Positions 17,150 through 24,109 of a stretch of DNA of 33,730 bases are shown piece after piece. Source of the DNA: Desulfuromonadaceae bacterium (lineage in GTDB: Bacteria; Desulfobacterota; Desulfuromonadia; Geobacterales; Pseudopelobacteraceae). The translations under genes and the position numbers were made by a program. Location of the stretch: assembly GCA_028683435.1 (NCBI GenBank), contig JAQUIG010000030.1:1-33730 (forward strand), in the 5' to 3' direction. The stretch's first letter is position 1. Every line of letters starts with the position of its first letter. The notes beneath the pieces are model-generated. The model did not search any database. It saw only the letters and a program-made list of their open reading frames with translations, and was not told the DNA's origin.

Positions 17150-17488
17150 ATGATTATTATGGTAAAGCATAGTCGCTGCATTCGCTTTATAACCCTCATG
17201 ATCCCAATTTTTCTGATTTTTATGGGAATCAGGGTGCCTGATCTTTCCCTTTCAGACACACCAAAGCCGATGCGGCGTGCAGTTTTGGACAAGACACCTG
17301 TCAAAACCGTGCTGCAGTCTGTAGTGAAGGTCGATTTAGATCCCTGTATAATAACGCCGCCTACCATCGTAACCCTAGTCTCGGAAGAGTACTCCACTGA
17401 AGTAGATCCCATTTATCTACCGGTACCACTGCTGTCGCTGACCCCTTTCCCTCCACGAGCTCCTCCGGCATCAAATATACTCACGTAA
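17150..17488 (+). CDS. Hypothetical small protein with N-terminal hydrophobic segment (doubtful)
   Basis: A 112-residue frame with basic residues, then a hydrophobic run ('FITLMIPIFLIFMGI', about residues 13-27), then a proline-rich remainder ending 'PPRAPPASNILT'. That layout fits an exported or anchored protein. I do not recognise it. Neither the first ATG nor the one at 17159 has a good ribosome-binding site, and the opposite strand also has an open frame here, so it may be chance. It lies upstream of the Pal gene with 93 bases between. Confidence 0.4.
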   Translation: MIIMVKHSRCIRFITLMIPIFLIFMGIRVPDLSLSDTPKPMRRAVLDKTPVKTVLQSVVKVDLDPCIITPPTIVTLVSEEYSTEVDPIYLPVPLLSLTPFPPRAPPASNILT

Positions 17489-17581
17489 GCAACACTCTTT
17501 ATATCCAGGATTTCCTTACATCTGAATTAGACGTATCAATGCGTCTACTTTCTATAATTTCATATTATTAGGAGTATCACC

Positions 17582-18160
17582 ATGTTAAAGCGCGTATCGT
17601 TTTATGCTGTTTTAGTGTTCATTGTTGCTTTATTCATGACTGCCGGTTGTGCCAAACAGGATGTTGTTAAGAAGGATGAGGGAATTGCACCTCCACCGGT
17701 TGTCAAGCAGGCAGAAATTCCGAAGAGCAATGAAGTCCCATCAGGACAGGCCGCAGCAACGATTACTTCTGTGCCTGCCAATGTTCAGCCGATGCAGAAA
17801 GTGACATCAATCGAACGGTTGCAGTCTGCTCTGGATAAAATTTATTTCAATTTTGATTCTGCAGCCCTGTCTGAATCCGCACGCAGCGTACTGACAAAAA
17901 ATGCCTCCGCACTGATGAATGCCCCCACGGCTAAAATCCGTATCGAAGGAAACTGTGACGAACGAGGCTCGGCAGAGTACAACCTGGCTCTTGGTGAGCG
18001 CCGCGCTGCAGCTGCTCAACAATACCTGGTCACTCTGGGTGTCAAGCCGGAGCGTCTTTCAACCATCAGCTACGGTGAAGAAAAACCGGCTATTCAGGGG
18101 AATGGTGAAGCTGCCTGGGTGAAAAACCGTCGGGATGAGTTCGTTGTTGTTACACCGTGA
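17582..18160 (+). CDS. pal: Peptidoglycan-associated lipoprotein (Pal/OmpA-like)
   Basis: A 192-residue lipoprotein. The signal peptide ends in a lipobox 'MTAGC' with C23 as the lipidated residue, followed by a linker rich in Pro, Val and Ala. The C-terminal OmpA-like domain (about 80-190) has 'IYFNFDSAALS', 'IRIEGNCDERGSAEYNLALG' and 'RLSTISYGEEKP', including the Asp/Arg residues that hold diaminopimelate in peptidoglycan. Pal anchors the outer membrane to the cell wall, usually with TolB. No tolQRAB genes are next to it, so this copy stands apart from a tol-pal operon. The start has AGGAG upstream. A hairpin follows the stop. Confidence 0.9.
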   Translation: MLKRVSFYAVLVFIVALFMTAGCAKQDVVKKDEGIAPPPVVKQAEIPKSNEVPSGQAAATITSVPANVQPMQKVTSIERLQSALDKIYFNFDSAALSESARSVLTKNASALMNAPTAKIRIEGNCDERGSAEYNLALGERRAAAAQQYLVTLGVKPERLSTISYGEEKPAIQGNGEAAWVKNRRDEFVVVTP

Positions 18161-18166
18161 TGTCAT

Positions 18167-18196
18167 CTCCCCTCCGGTTATGCCGGGGGGGATTTT
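18167..18196 (+). terminator. Probable terminator after pal
   Basis: A GC-rich stem (18169-18177 with 18183-18191, one G-U pair, five-base loop) begins eight bases after the stop and ends in GATTTT. The uridine run is short. Confidence 0.6.
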
Positions 18197-18234
18197 AGAG
18201 CTCAGAATTTTTACTATGTTATAGGAAAACAACT

Positions 18235-18525
18235 ATGAGCTACTGCTACACAACGGTCTCCCATATCGCTGCGCTGTTTGCAGTGATTGTTTTCTGCTGT
18301 GGCTTCAGCTGGAGGTCGGGGAAATCGGATCCCTGTATAGATGCACGCATGAATTTGGGTACACTCTCAACTGCTACAGACCCCGTCAAACGAGCAAAAT
18401 TGGAAGAAGCCATTCTTAATGCCTGTCCAAAGGGCGCCTCCGGACTGTTTATAAAGGGGCTGCAGGCAGATGTATTGGATTACTTGCTGTCCTCACCGCT
18501 TAAGGGAATCGTGTCAGCGCCATGA
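18235..18525 (+). CDS. Small exported protein, unknown function
   Basis: A 96-residue protein with an N-terminal hydrophobic stretch that looks like a signal peptide or anchor ('HIAALFAVIVFCCGFSW', residues 10-26). The rest has two cysteines (in 'DPCIDARMNLG' and 'ILNACPKG') that could form a disulfide, spaced by a charged helix 'DPVKRAKLEEA'. I do not recognise the family. AGGA lies upstream of the ATG. The stop overlaps the next start as ATGA (18522-18525), so it is translated together with the TauE/SafE permease and may work with it. Confidence 0.65.
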   Translation: MSYCYTTVSHIAALFAVIVFCCGFSWRSGKSDPCIDARMNLGTLSTATDPVKRAKLEEAILNACPKGASGLFIKGLQADVLDYLLSSPLKGIVSAP

Positions 18526-18878
18526 TAATAATCATATATATACTCCTGGGCTTGTTTGCCGGTGCACTGAGCGGCCTGATCGGTATCGGCGGCGGCGTTA
18601 TCATTGTCCCGGTATTAGTGTTTTTATTCGGCTTTTCACAGCAAATGGCCCAAGGCACTACCATTGCCCTGATGGTGCCACCAATCGGCATTCTGGCTGC
18701 CTGGACATATTATCAAAAAGGTTATGTTGATGTAAAAGTCGCCAGTCTGGTCTGTCTGGGGTTTGTGGCTGGAGGACTTGTAGGGGCTAAATTTGCTACC
18801 GGTTTGCCGTCTGTATTGCTGGAAAAGATTTTTGGCGGGATTCTGTTGGTCATTGCTCTTAAGATGCTGTTTCGCTGA
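18522..18878 (+). CDS. Half-length TauE/SafE family permease
   Basis: A 118-residue membrane protein with about four helices. The start 'GLFAGALSGLIGIGGGVIIVP' is the signature of the TauE/SafE family, exporters of sulfite, sulfoacetate and other anions. Full-length members have around 250 residues made of two such halves; this one has a single half and would need to dimerise. The frame ends cleanly with a charged 'LFR', so it does not look broken. Its start overlaps the preceding small exported protein. The substrate is unknown. Confidence 0.85.
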   Translation: MIIIIYILLGLFAGALSGLIGIGGGVIIVPVLVFLFGFSQQMAQGTTIALMVPPIGILAAWTYYQKGYVDVKVASLVCLGFVAGGLVGAKFATGLPSVLLEKIFGGILLVIALKMLFR

Positions 18879-18968
18879 TACAGACCACGGCTGATCTCAA
18901 AACCGTGATCACTAATAAAAAGTTATCTCATTGCAACTCTATGTATGCCACACTGTTTTGTTAAACAT

Positions 18969-19862
18969 TCATGACTCTATTTTTTGCTTTTTTTTTCTGT
19001 TCTTCGTGTTTACATTTTCCCCATTCTTCTCATCTTCTTCCACTGCCTCGTGGTACCTCGTCTTTATCTCTTTGATGTCCACTGTCGGCTGTGGAAACTC
19101 CATCTTCAGTGCTTCGAGGGTTTCGACGACGATCTGCGACACAGCCAGATTGCGGAACCACTTGTGGTCGCCGGGAATAACGAACCATGGCGCATGCTCC
19201 GTACTGCAACTGTTCAGGGCATCCTCGAACGCTGTGGTGTAATCGTCCCAGTATTCGCGTTCCGTATAGTCTGACTCGCTTATTTTCCAGTGCCGTGTCG
19301 GATCGTCAATCCGCTGTTTGAAACGGCGGAGCTGCTCATCTTTGCTGATGTGCAGGTAAAATTTGAGTATGTGGGTACCGTTGTCGACAAGGCTCTTCTC
19401 GAAATCGTTGATGAGATCGTACCGCTTCGACCATACCTTCTTCGGGACCAGGTTGTGTACCCGACTGATCAGAACGTCCTCGTAATGGGAACGGTTAAAG
19501 ATCGCAACCTGGCCACGCTGAGGCGCAGCCTGGTGAATGCGCCAGAGGAAATCGTGGGCCGCCTCCTCTGCAGAGGGGACCTTGAACCCGTACACTTTTG
19601 CCCCTTGAGGATTCATGTTGCCGAGAACGTGATTGATGGTGCCATCCTTGCCACCGGCGTCCATGGCCTGCAGGATGATGAGCAGCGAGCGTTTGTCCTC
19701 GGCGTATAGCAGGTATTGCAGTTCACGAAGCCGGTGCGTGTACTTTTCCGTTTCAACCAGTGCTGATGTCTGGTCTTCGTGTTTATCCTTGAATGCGGCA
19801 TCCATCTTGTCCAGCTTGACGCTGTTCCCCGGTTTGATTCTGAATTTATCTCTGTAGTTCAT
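18969..19862 (-). CDS. ppk2: Polyphosphate kinase 2 family (class III-like)
   Basis: A 297-residue soluble kinase that moves phosphate from polyphosphate to nucleotides. Walker A is 'AMDAGGKDG' (66-74) and Walker B lies in 'FNRSHYEDV' (122-130). The 'RSHYEDV' form, together with 'HRLRELQYLLYAEDKRSLL', is typical of class III enzymes, which can phosphorylate both AMP and ADP; this is from family knowledge. The frame is open to 19904, but AAGGAGG lies just before the ATG at 19862. The C-terminus ends in a Lys/Arg-rich tail. The stop codon of a decayed gene at 19874 lies only 11 bases upstream, so ppk2 probably once followed that gene in an operon. Confidence 0.93.
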   Translation of the reverse strand: MNYRDKFRIKPGNSVKLDKMDAAFKDKHEDQTSALVETEKYTHRLRELQYLLYAEDKRSLLIILQAMDAGGKDGTINHVLGNMNPQGAKVYGFKVPSAEEAAHDFLWRIHQAAPQRGQVAIFNRSHYEDVLISRVHNLVPKKVWSKRYDLINDFEKSLVDNGTHILKFYLHISKDEQLRRFKQRIDDPTRHWKISESDYTEREYWDDYTTAFEDALNSCSTEHAPWFVIPGDHKWFRNLAVSQIVVETLEALKMEFPQPTVDIKEIKTRYHEAVEEDEKNGENVNTKNRKKKQKIES

Positions 19863-19873
19863 TCTGTTCCTCC

Positions 19874-20113
19874 TTATTGAATAAAACGCGGAAAGATGAC
19901 GCACTTGGCCTGATCAAGCAGCACGGTAAACAGGACGCAGGCAGCGATCAAACCTGCCACCTGGAGTGCCGGCAGTGCAGCCATCAGCCACCCCAGCAAG
20001 GCGAGCAGGCTCACCACGACGATGTCGCCCGTGCTGAACGAATTTCATATCTTGTTGGGATAACATCTGCAAATCCTCTTTTGGCCAGCCATCTACTGGC
20101 CGTGACTGCATAG
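19874..20113 (-). pseudogene. Fragment resembling the C-terminus of a P-type ATPase
   Basis: On the minus strand, 20044-19874 encodes 56 residues in one frame without a start codon: a two-helix membrane piece ('GDIVVVSLLALLGWLMAALP', then 'LIAACVLFTVLLDQAK') ending 'CVIFPRFIQ'. This pattern resembles the last helices and tail of proton/metal P-type ATPases of the PMA type. Just upstream, another frame reads 'ASRWLAKRGFADVIPTRYEI', which could be the continuation after a frameshift. The family call is from memory of such tails and is moderate. The rest of the gene is absent; 20114-20381 shows no recognisable coding. The fragment ends 11 bases before ppk2. Confidence 0.45.
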
Positions 20114-20285
20114 GCTCCTTGAAAATTGTATTTATCAGATAAACAGTACTGCATAAGTCTTGTCTGTCAATACCCGGTAAAACGGCTCAAAGAGTCGTCC
20201 CTCCCAGATGTTTTTGTTACAGCGATGCTGCATGAGTAACATTGCAGGTGAACATTTAACGGATGATTAACGGGAAAAAGTTTGG

Positions 20286-20320
20286 GGGGACAACTGATCC
20301 TGAACTGAAGGGGACAGCTG
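20286..20320. repeat. Short direct repeat in a non-coding gap
   Basis: GGGGACAACTG (20286-20296) and GGGGACAGCTG (20310-20320) differ at one base and are 24 bases apart. They lie in the gap 20114-20381, which has no gene I can support. They could be a trace of a mobile element, but nothing else there supports this. Confidence 0.35.
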
Positions 20321-20381
20321 CTAATGCCAGCGGGAAGTAAGATCTTACCGAGTGCTTTATACAGAGTGATGTCTGGAAAAA

Positions 20382-20711
20382 CTAAATAAGTTCGAACACG
20401 ATAAAAATGCAGATAAAAGTCATAAACACAAGGGCAGTGAAAAACACCTTCTCGGCAATTTCTTCAACACGATGTTGTCGTCCTTCACGACGTTTCCGCA
20501 GAGCGGAATACGATAGAATACACGAGACAAGGAATAGTAATGCGTCAAACGCAAGCAACTCCTCACCATAGCTTTTAATATGAGACAGTCTTCGATTCAT
20601 GATAAAAATGCCGATGACAGTGAGACATACTCCGACAAGCGTTGCTGACACAGTAAATATGTGAATTGTTATATCGAACTCGATAGATTCTCGTGAAGGT
20701 TCCTGACTCAT
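20382..20711 (-). CDS. Small three-helix membrane protein, unknown function
   Basis: A 109-residue protein with three membrane segments (about residues 15-38, 50-68 and 88-107) and a basic loop 'RKRREGRQHRVEE' between the second and third. I do not recognise a named family with certainty. The AAGGA upstream is rather far from the ATG (13 bases), but no other start fits. It stands alone, with gaps on both sides, and is divergent from the zinc-ribbon gene. Confidence 0.7.
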   Translation of the reverse strand: MSQEPSRESIEFDITIHIFTVSATLVGVCLTVIGIFIMNRRLSHIKSYGEELLAFDALLFLVSCILSYSALRKRREGRQHRVEEIAEKVFFTALVFMTFICIFIVFELI

Positions 20712-20839
20712 ATTATTTTGTTTTCCTTTTTTGATGATCTAATGTTGCAAACAGTATATGGAATACTTTTGCACCATAGGCTATAACTCGTAATCATGCC
20801 GTGTAAAATGAAATTATCCCCTCAGGAGTTTTTTGAAAT

Positions 20840-21661
20840 ATGAAGATATCCTGTCCGAAATGCAACGCCAGCGGAACTATACCTGACCACGAGGTCCCTG
20901 AATCCGGACGTTTTATCAGCTGTCCTCGCTGTAAAGAGGGGTTCACCGTTAACAAACCAAGTTCAGGGGATAATGCCTGTCTTGTCAACACCTGCCCTTC
21001 TTGCGGTTTCGGAACGTTTGATGACGAAACGTTTGGAACCTGCCCCAAATGTGGTGTCATGATCAAGATGTTCGTTGAACGGCAACGGGAAGAGCATCTG
21101 CTGCAGCGTAACCAAAAACTACTGGGAAAGAAGCTTAACAATGTTGAAATCGCTCCGCAATCGACTACTGACACAGTCGCAGATTTTATCGATAACCTTC
21201 ATCCTGTCAATCTTATAAGTTGGGGAGTGGCTGTGGTTGCAATATGTCTTATCGGTACAGGATTGTGGGGAGTTATCAGCTATGACAGCGCCGGGATTCA
21301 GGCCCTGTTGGGAGAAGAAAAAACCTCAGGATTCCATGTCTTCCTGCATTATGGCCTGCTGCATTGGGTCAAGCTGCTGTACGGACTGACAGCGCTGGCG
21401 GTTTCAATACTGTTCATGAAACGGCTGAAACTCGCGTTGGAGGCGATGAGCGGCTTGTTGTGGGCAACCATCGTTCTTGTACCGCTGTCGTACACCATCG
21501 GCTTTATTTATTGGGCATTGGCCCCGATACCGCACACTATAAGCGGCTACCTGATTGAAATTTTTAATGTACTTTTCATGAGTGCTCTGGTGGGGGTGCC
21601 GCTTTACCTGCTGGAGCGCTATCTTCACGAACGAAAAATAACATCATTTATTACCCTTTAA
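20840..21661 (+). CDS. Zinc-ribbon membrane protein (MJ0042-type N-terminus)
   Basis: A 273-residue protein. The N-terminus has four CxxC pairs: C5/C8, C28/C31, C52/C55 and C68/C71. The first two form an MJ0042-type zinc finger ('ISCPKCNASGTIPDHEVP' then 'FISCPRC'), and the other two form a second ribbon. After a charged linker come about four membrane segments between residues 125 and 260. Proteins of this layout are frequent in Geobacter-type genomes; the function is unknown. AGGAG lies upstream of the ATG. It converges on aguB with 17 bases between. Confidence 0.8.
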   Translation: MKISCPKCNASGTIPDHEVPESGRFISCPRCKEGFTVNKPSSGDNACLVNTCPSCGFGTFDDETFGTCPKCGVMIKMFVERQREEHLLQRNQKLLGKKLNNVEIAPQSTTDTVADFIDNLHPVNLISWGVAVVAICLIGTGLWGVISYDSAGIQALLGEEKTSGFHVFLHYGLLHWVKLLYGLTALAVSILFMKRLKLALEAMSGLLWATIVLVPLSYTIGFIYWALAPIPHTISGYLIEIFNVLFMSALVGVPLYLLERYLHERKITSFITL

Positions 21662-21678
21662 TATGGTTAAATCTCTTT

Positions 21679-22560
21679 TCAATCCCTGAATCGTTTCAGC
21701 AAATCGCCGTACTCATCTATTCTTCTGTCACGAAGGAAGGGCCAGATACGGCGCACTCGTTCGCTCCTTTCTTGATCAATCTCTACCAAAATAATTTCTT
21801 CGGCCGTCTGTGACGCTACCGCCAGAATTTCCCCTTGCGGTCCAGCCACAAAACTTCCCCCCCAGAACTTGATACCTTCCGCATCCTGCGGTGAACTTTC
21901 AAAACCGACCCGGTTAACTGCCAGAAGCGGCAGGCCGTTAGAGACCGCGTGTCCTCGTTGTACCGTGACCCATGCGTCATATTGCCGCTGCTGTTCTTCT
22001 ATCGTATCATCCGGATCCCAGCCGATTGCGGTCGGGTAGATCAATAGATCAGCTCCAGCAAGGGCCATCAGCCGAGCGGCTTCGGGGAACCATTGATCCC
22101 AGCATACCAGTACGCCGAGTGTACCGACAGAGGTTGTGATCGGATTGAAACCGAGGTCGCCAGGGGTAAAATAAAACTTTTCATAAAATCCTGGATCGTC
22201 CGGGATATGCATCTTGCGGTAGATCCCGGCAATGGAACCGTCTTTTTCAAACACAACCGCAGTGTTATGATACAGACCGGCTGCCCGGCGTTCAAACAGT
22301 GATGCAACAATTACCACCTCCATCTCTCCGGCCAGTTTTCCCAAAATCTCTGTTGAAGGTCCGGGGATCGGCTCTGCCAGATCAAACAGGGTAGGGGACT
22401 CAACCTGACAGAAATAGGTGGAGGTATGCAGCTCCTGCAGCACGACAAGTTGCGCTCCTGAGGCCGCAGCCGTCCGAACCATCTGAGCCGTCTTGGCAAT
22501 ATTGTCATCCCGGCTGCTGGAGCAGTTCTGCTGAATCAACGCGACTTTGAGCGGATTCAT
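21679..22560 (-). CDS. aguB: N-carbamoylputrescine amidase
   Basis: A 293-residue enzyme of the nitrilase superfamily that hydrolyses N-carbamoylputrescine to putrescine, CO2 and ammonia. The catalytic triad is visible: E43 in 'LQELHTSTYFCQ', K116 in 'YRKMHIPDDPGFYEKFYFTPG' (split over the loop) and C153 in 'LVCWDQWFPEAAR'. The 'HTSTYFCQ' and 'DDPGFYEKFYF' stretches are specific to AguB rather than other nitrilases. Its ATG overlaps the aguA stop by four bases, so the two steps of the pathway are coupled. Confidence 0.96.
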   Translation of the reverse strand: MNPLKVALIQQNCSSSRDDNIAKTAQMVRTAAASGAQLVVLQELHTSTYFCQVESPTLFDLAEPIPGPSTEILGKLAGEMEVVIVASLFERRAAGLYHNTAVVFEKDGSIAGIYRKMHIPDDPGFYEKFYFTPGDLGFNPITTSVGTLGVLVCWDQWFPEAARLMALAGADLLIYPTAIGWDPDDTIEEQQRQYDAWVTVQRGHAVSNGLPLLAVNRVGFESSPQDAEGIKFWGGSFVAGPQGEILAVASQTAEEIILVEIDQERSERVRRIWPFLRDRRIDEYGDLLKRFRD

Positions 22561-23597
22561 GCTAATACACCCTGAGGAAGCTGCATCGTCACGCAGTGCA
22601 AAGAACCATGCTGTTCAAGCAGCGGCAGACAGTCAATACCGATTGTTTCGCGTCCCGGAAACGCTTGGGCTATACGCTCCAGAGCGCTGCTGTCGTTTTC
22701 GGGATCACGATAGGTCGGTACCAGTACCGCACCGTTGATAATCAGGAAATTGGCGTAGGTCGCCGGAAGCCGGTGAGCCTGCTCGTCAAAGCGCGCCTTC
22801 GGCAAGGGAAGGGGGATCAGGCGATAAGGGGAACCGTCCGGCGCAGTGAATGACTTGAGTTCACCTTCCATCTGTTTCAGCGGTTCAAAATGCTCATCTA
22901 GCGGGTTGTCACATGCCTGATAAACAATGGTATTATCCGGGCAGATTCGTGCCAGGGTGTCAATATGGGAGTCGGTGTCGTCACCTGCCAGAGAGCCGTA
23001 ATTGAGCCAGAGAACGCGCTTTGCCCCGACGAGTGAGGAAAGCGCCTGCTCAATTTCACTCTTATTCAGTTGAGGATTGCGGTTTGGTGAAAGGAGGCAT
23101 TCCGCCGTGGTCAGGATCGTCCCGAGGCCGTCACTCTCCAGGCTTCCTCCCTCCATGATCAGGCCGATCGTGTTCAGGTTAGGGATAAATACACCCTGCT
23201 GTTTCAGGCGTTTTGAAATCAGGTTGTCAAAGTTTGCCGGGAATTTGAGCCCCCAGCCGTTGAAACCGAAATCCATCAGGACCGGTTTGTTATTGTAGAC
23301 AACGGTGATCGGGCCGAAATCGCGCGACCAGGTATCGTTATTCGGAATTTCACAGATTGTGATCCTGGAGAGATTTAAACCGGCTTCAACAAGATACTCT
23401 GCCGCCAATGCGGCATGCGGTGCGGTCAGAAGCACTCGTTCAAAACGGGTAATATGGCGGATTATCTCAGCATAAACCGGGCGGATGTCATCCAGCATAT
23501 AAGCCCAGTCGGTCCCTTCATGCGGCCAAGCCATCAGCACTCCGTCTTGAATTTCCCATTCAGCAGGTAAACGTGGGTTCACAGTTGGTATCTCCAT
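22557..23597 (-). CDS. aguA: Agmatine deiminase
   Basis: A 346-residue enzyme that converts agmatine to N-carbamoylputrescine, the first of two steps to putrescine. Family marks are 'LPAEWEIQDGVLMAWPHEGTDW', 'NDTWSRDFGPI', 'FNGWG' and the C-terminal 'GSLHCVTMQLPQG' with the catalytic cysteine (C335). The frame is open to 23663, but family members start about ten residues before 'PAEWE', and a plausible promoter lies between 23644 and 23673, so I choose the ATG at 23597. That start has no strong ribosome-binding site, which leaves some doubt. Followed by aguB. Confidence 0.95.
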   Translation of the reverse strand: MEIPTVNPRLPAEWEIQDGVLMAWPHEGTDWAYMLDDIRPVYAEIIRHITRFERVLLTAPHAALAAEYLVEAGLNLSRITICEIPNNDTWSRDFGPITVVYNNKPVLMDFGFNGWGLKFPANFDNLISKRLKQQGVFIPNLNTIGLIMEGGSLESDGLGTILTTAECLLSPNRNPQLNKSEIEQALSSLVGAKRVLWLNYGSLAGDDTDSHIDTLARICPDNTIVYQACDNPLDEHFEPLKQMEGELKSFTAPDGSPYRLIPLPLPKARFDEQAHRLPATYANFLIINGAVLVPTYRDPENDSSALERIAQAFPGRETIGIDCLPLLEQHGSLHCVTMQLPQGVLA

Positions 23598-23643
23598 TAA
23601 GTATAGTGATCGAGTTCTCAGTATTTGGCACTCTGAGTTCGTG

Positions 23644-23673
23644 ACTATAATACATTTGTGCATTTCCTTGCAA
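23644..23673 (-). promoter_or_regulatory. Possible sigma-70 type promoter of aguAB
   Basis: On the minus strand TTGCAA (-35, 23668-23673) is followed after 18 bases by TATAGT (-10, 23644-23649). Transcription would begin near 23637, about 40 bases before the chosen aguA start. It supports the shorter aguA reading frame. Confidence 0.4.
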
Positions 23674-24109
23674 GATTGGTTTTAGTTATTTTGATGAGCT
23701 TTTACCTTACCTCAAACCGGGGGCATAACGGGTCACGATTTTTAAAGCTCCCACCTTTGGTGGGAGATGCTTACTTCACACGGGTATCTGTTGCACATCG
23801 TGACCTCCCGAAACGGCACAGGAAGCATGACCAAACGCACCACAGGTTTGACTTGGTTGAAAGCACAAAAACACGAAGTGCTCACTAGCACTGAACATAC
23901 ACCATAGATGAACCGGTTTGGATTTAAAGTTTTTTTACCTTTTCTTGATTTTGGTCAAACATCTGCATGCAACAGTGTCGTATCGTATGAAAGTAAATCC
24001 AATTTGGAATCGTACCGCCCATGGACGCCAAAGGTAATTGCTGCGACAACGCCTCTATGGAAAGCTGGACCGGCAGAAGATATTTGATTGAAAAACAGGG
24101 GGATTCAGG
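23674..24109. other. Gene-free gap between aguA and the chemoreceptor
   Basis: Some 435 bases with no convincing reading frame on either strand. It contains the nested inverted repeats at 23731-23805, and further on a smaller hairpin near 23875. It must also carry the promoter of the chemoreceptor gene at 24110, which I could not pin down. I do not recognise a known riboswitch or a complete mobile element in it. Confidence 0.5.
23731..23805. repeat. Nested inverted repeats, possible structured RNA or element end
   Basis: An outer 9-base perfect inverted repeat (GGTCACGAT at 23731-23739 with its complement at 23797-23805) encloses an 8-base perfect hairpin (CTCCCACC, TTT, GGTGGGAG at 23748-23766). 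The two helices together could form a branched RNA. The small hairpin also resembles ones found near the ends of IS200/IS605-type elements, but no transposase or TnpB remnant is seen. Confidence 0.5.

Noticed and set aside
19877-20113. Plus-strand frame over the ppk2 upstream region
   Set aside because: It has no recognisable domain and lies opposite the better-supported P-type ATPase-like remnant.
23622-23640. TTGGCACTCTGAGTTC as a second sigma-54 promoter on the plus strand
   Set aside because: The -24 part fits, but at the right spacing the -12 reads GTTC rather than TTGC, and no gene begins within 400 bases downstream.
23925-23951. TAAAGTTT resembling a sigma-28 (FliA) -35 upstream of the chemoreceptor
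   Set aside because: The sequence 11 bases further on (CTTGATTT) does not match the GCCGATAA -10, so the hexamer is probably chance in an AT-rich stretch.
23950-24105. Possible cyclic-di-GMP riboswitch before the chemoreceptor (a GGACGCCAAAGG stretch)
   Set aside because: The conserved upstream GCAAACC-type block and the paired helices around it could not be found.
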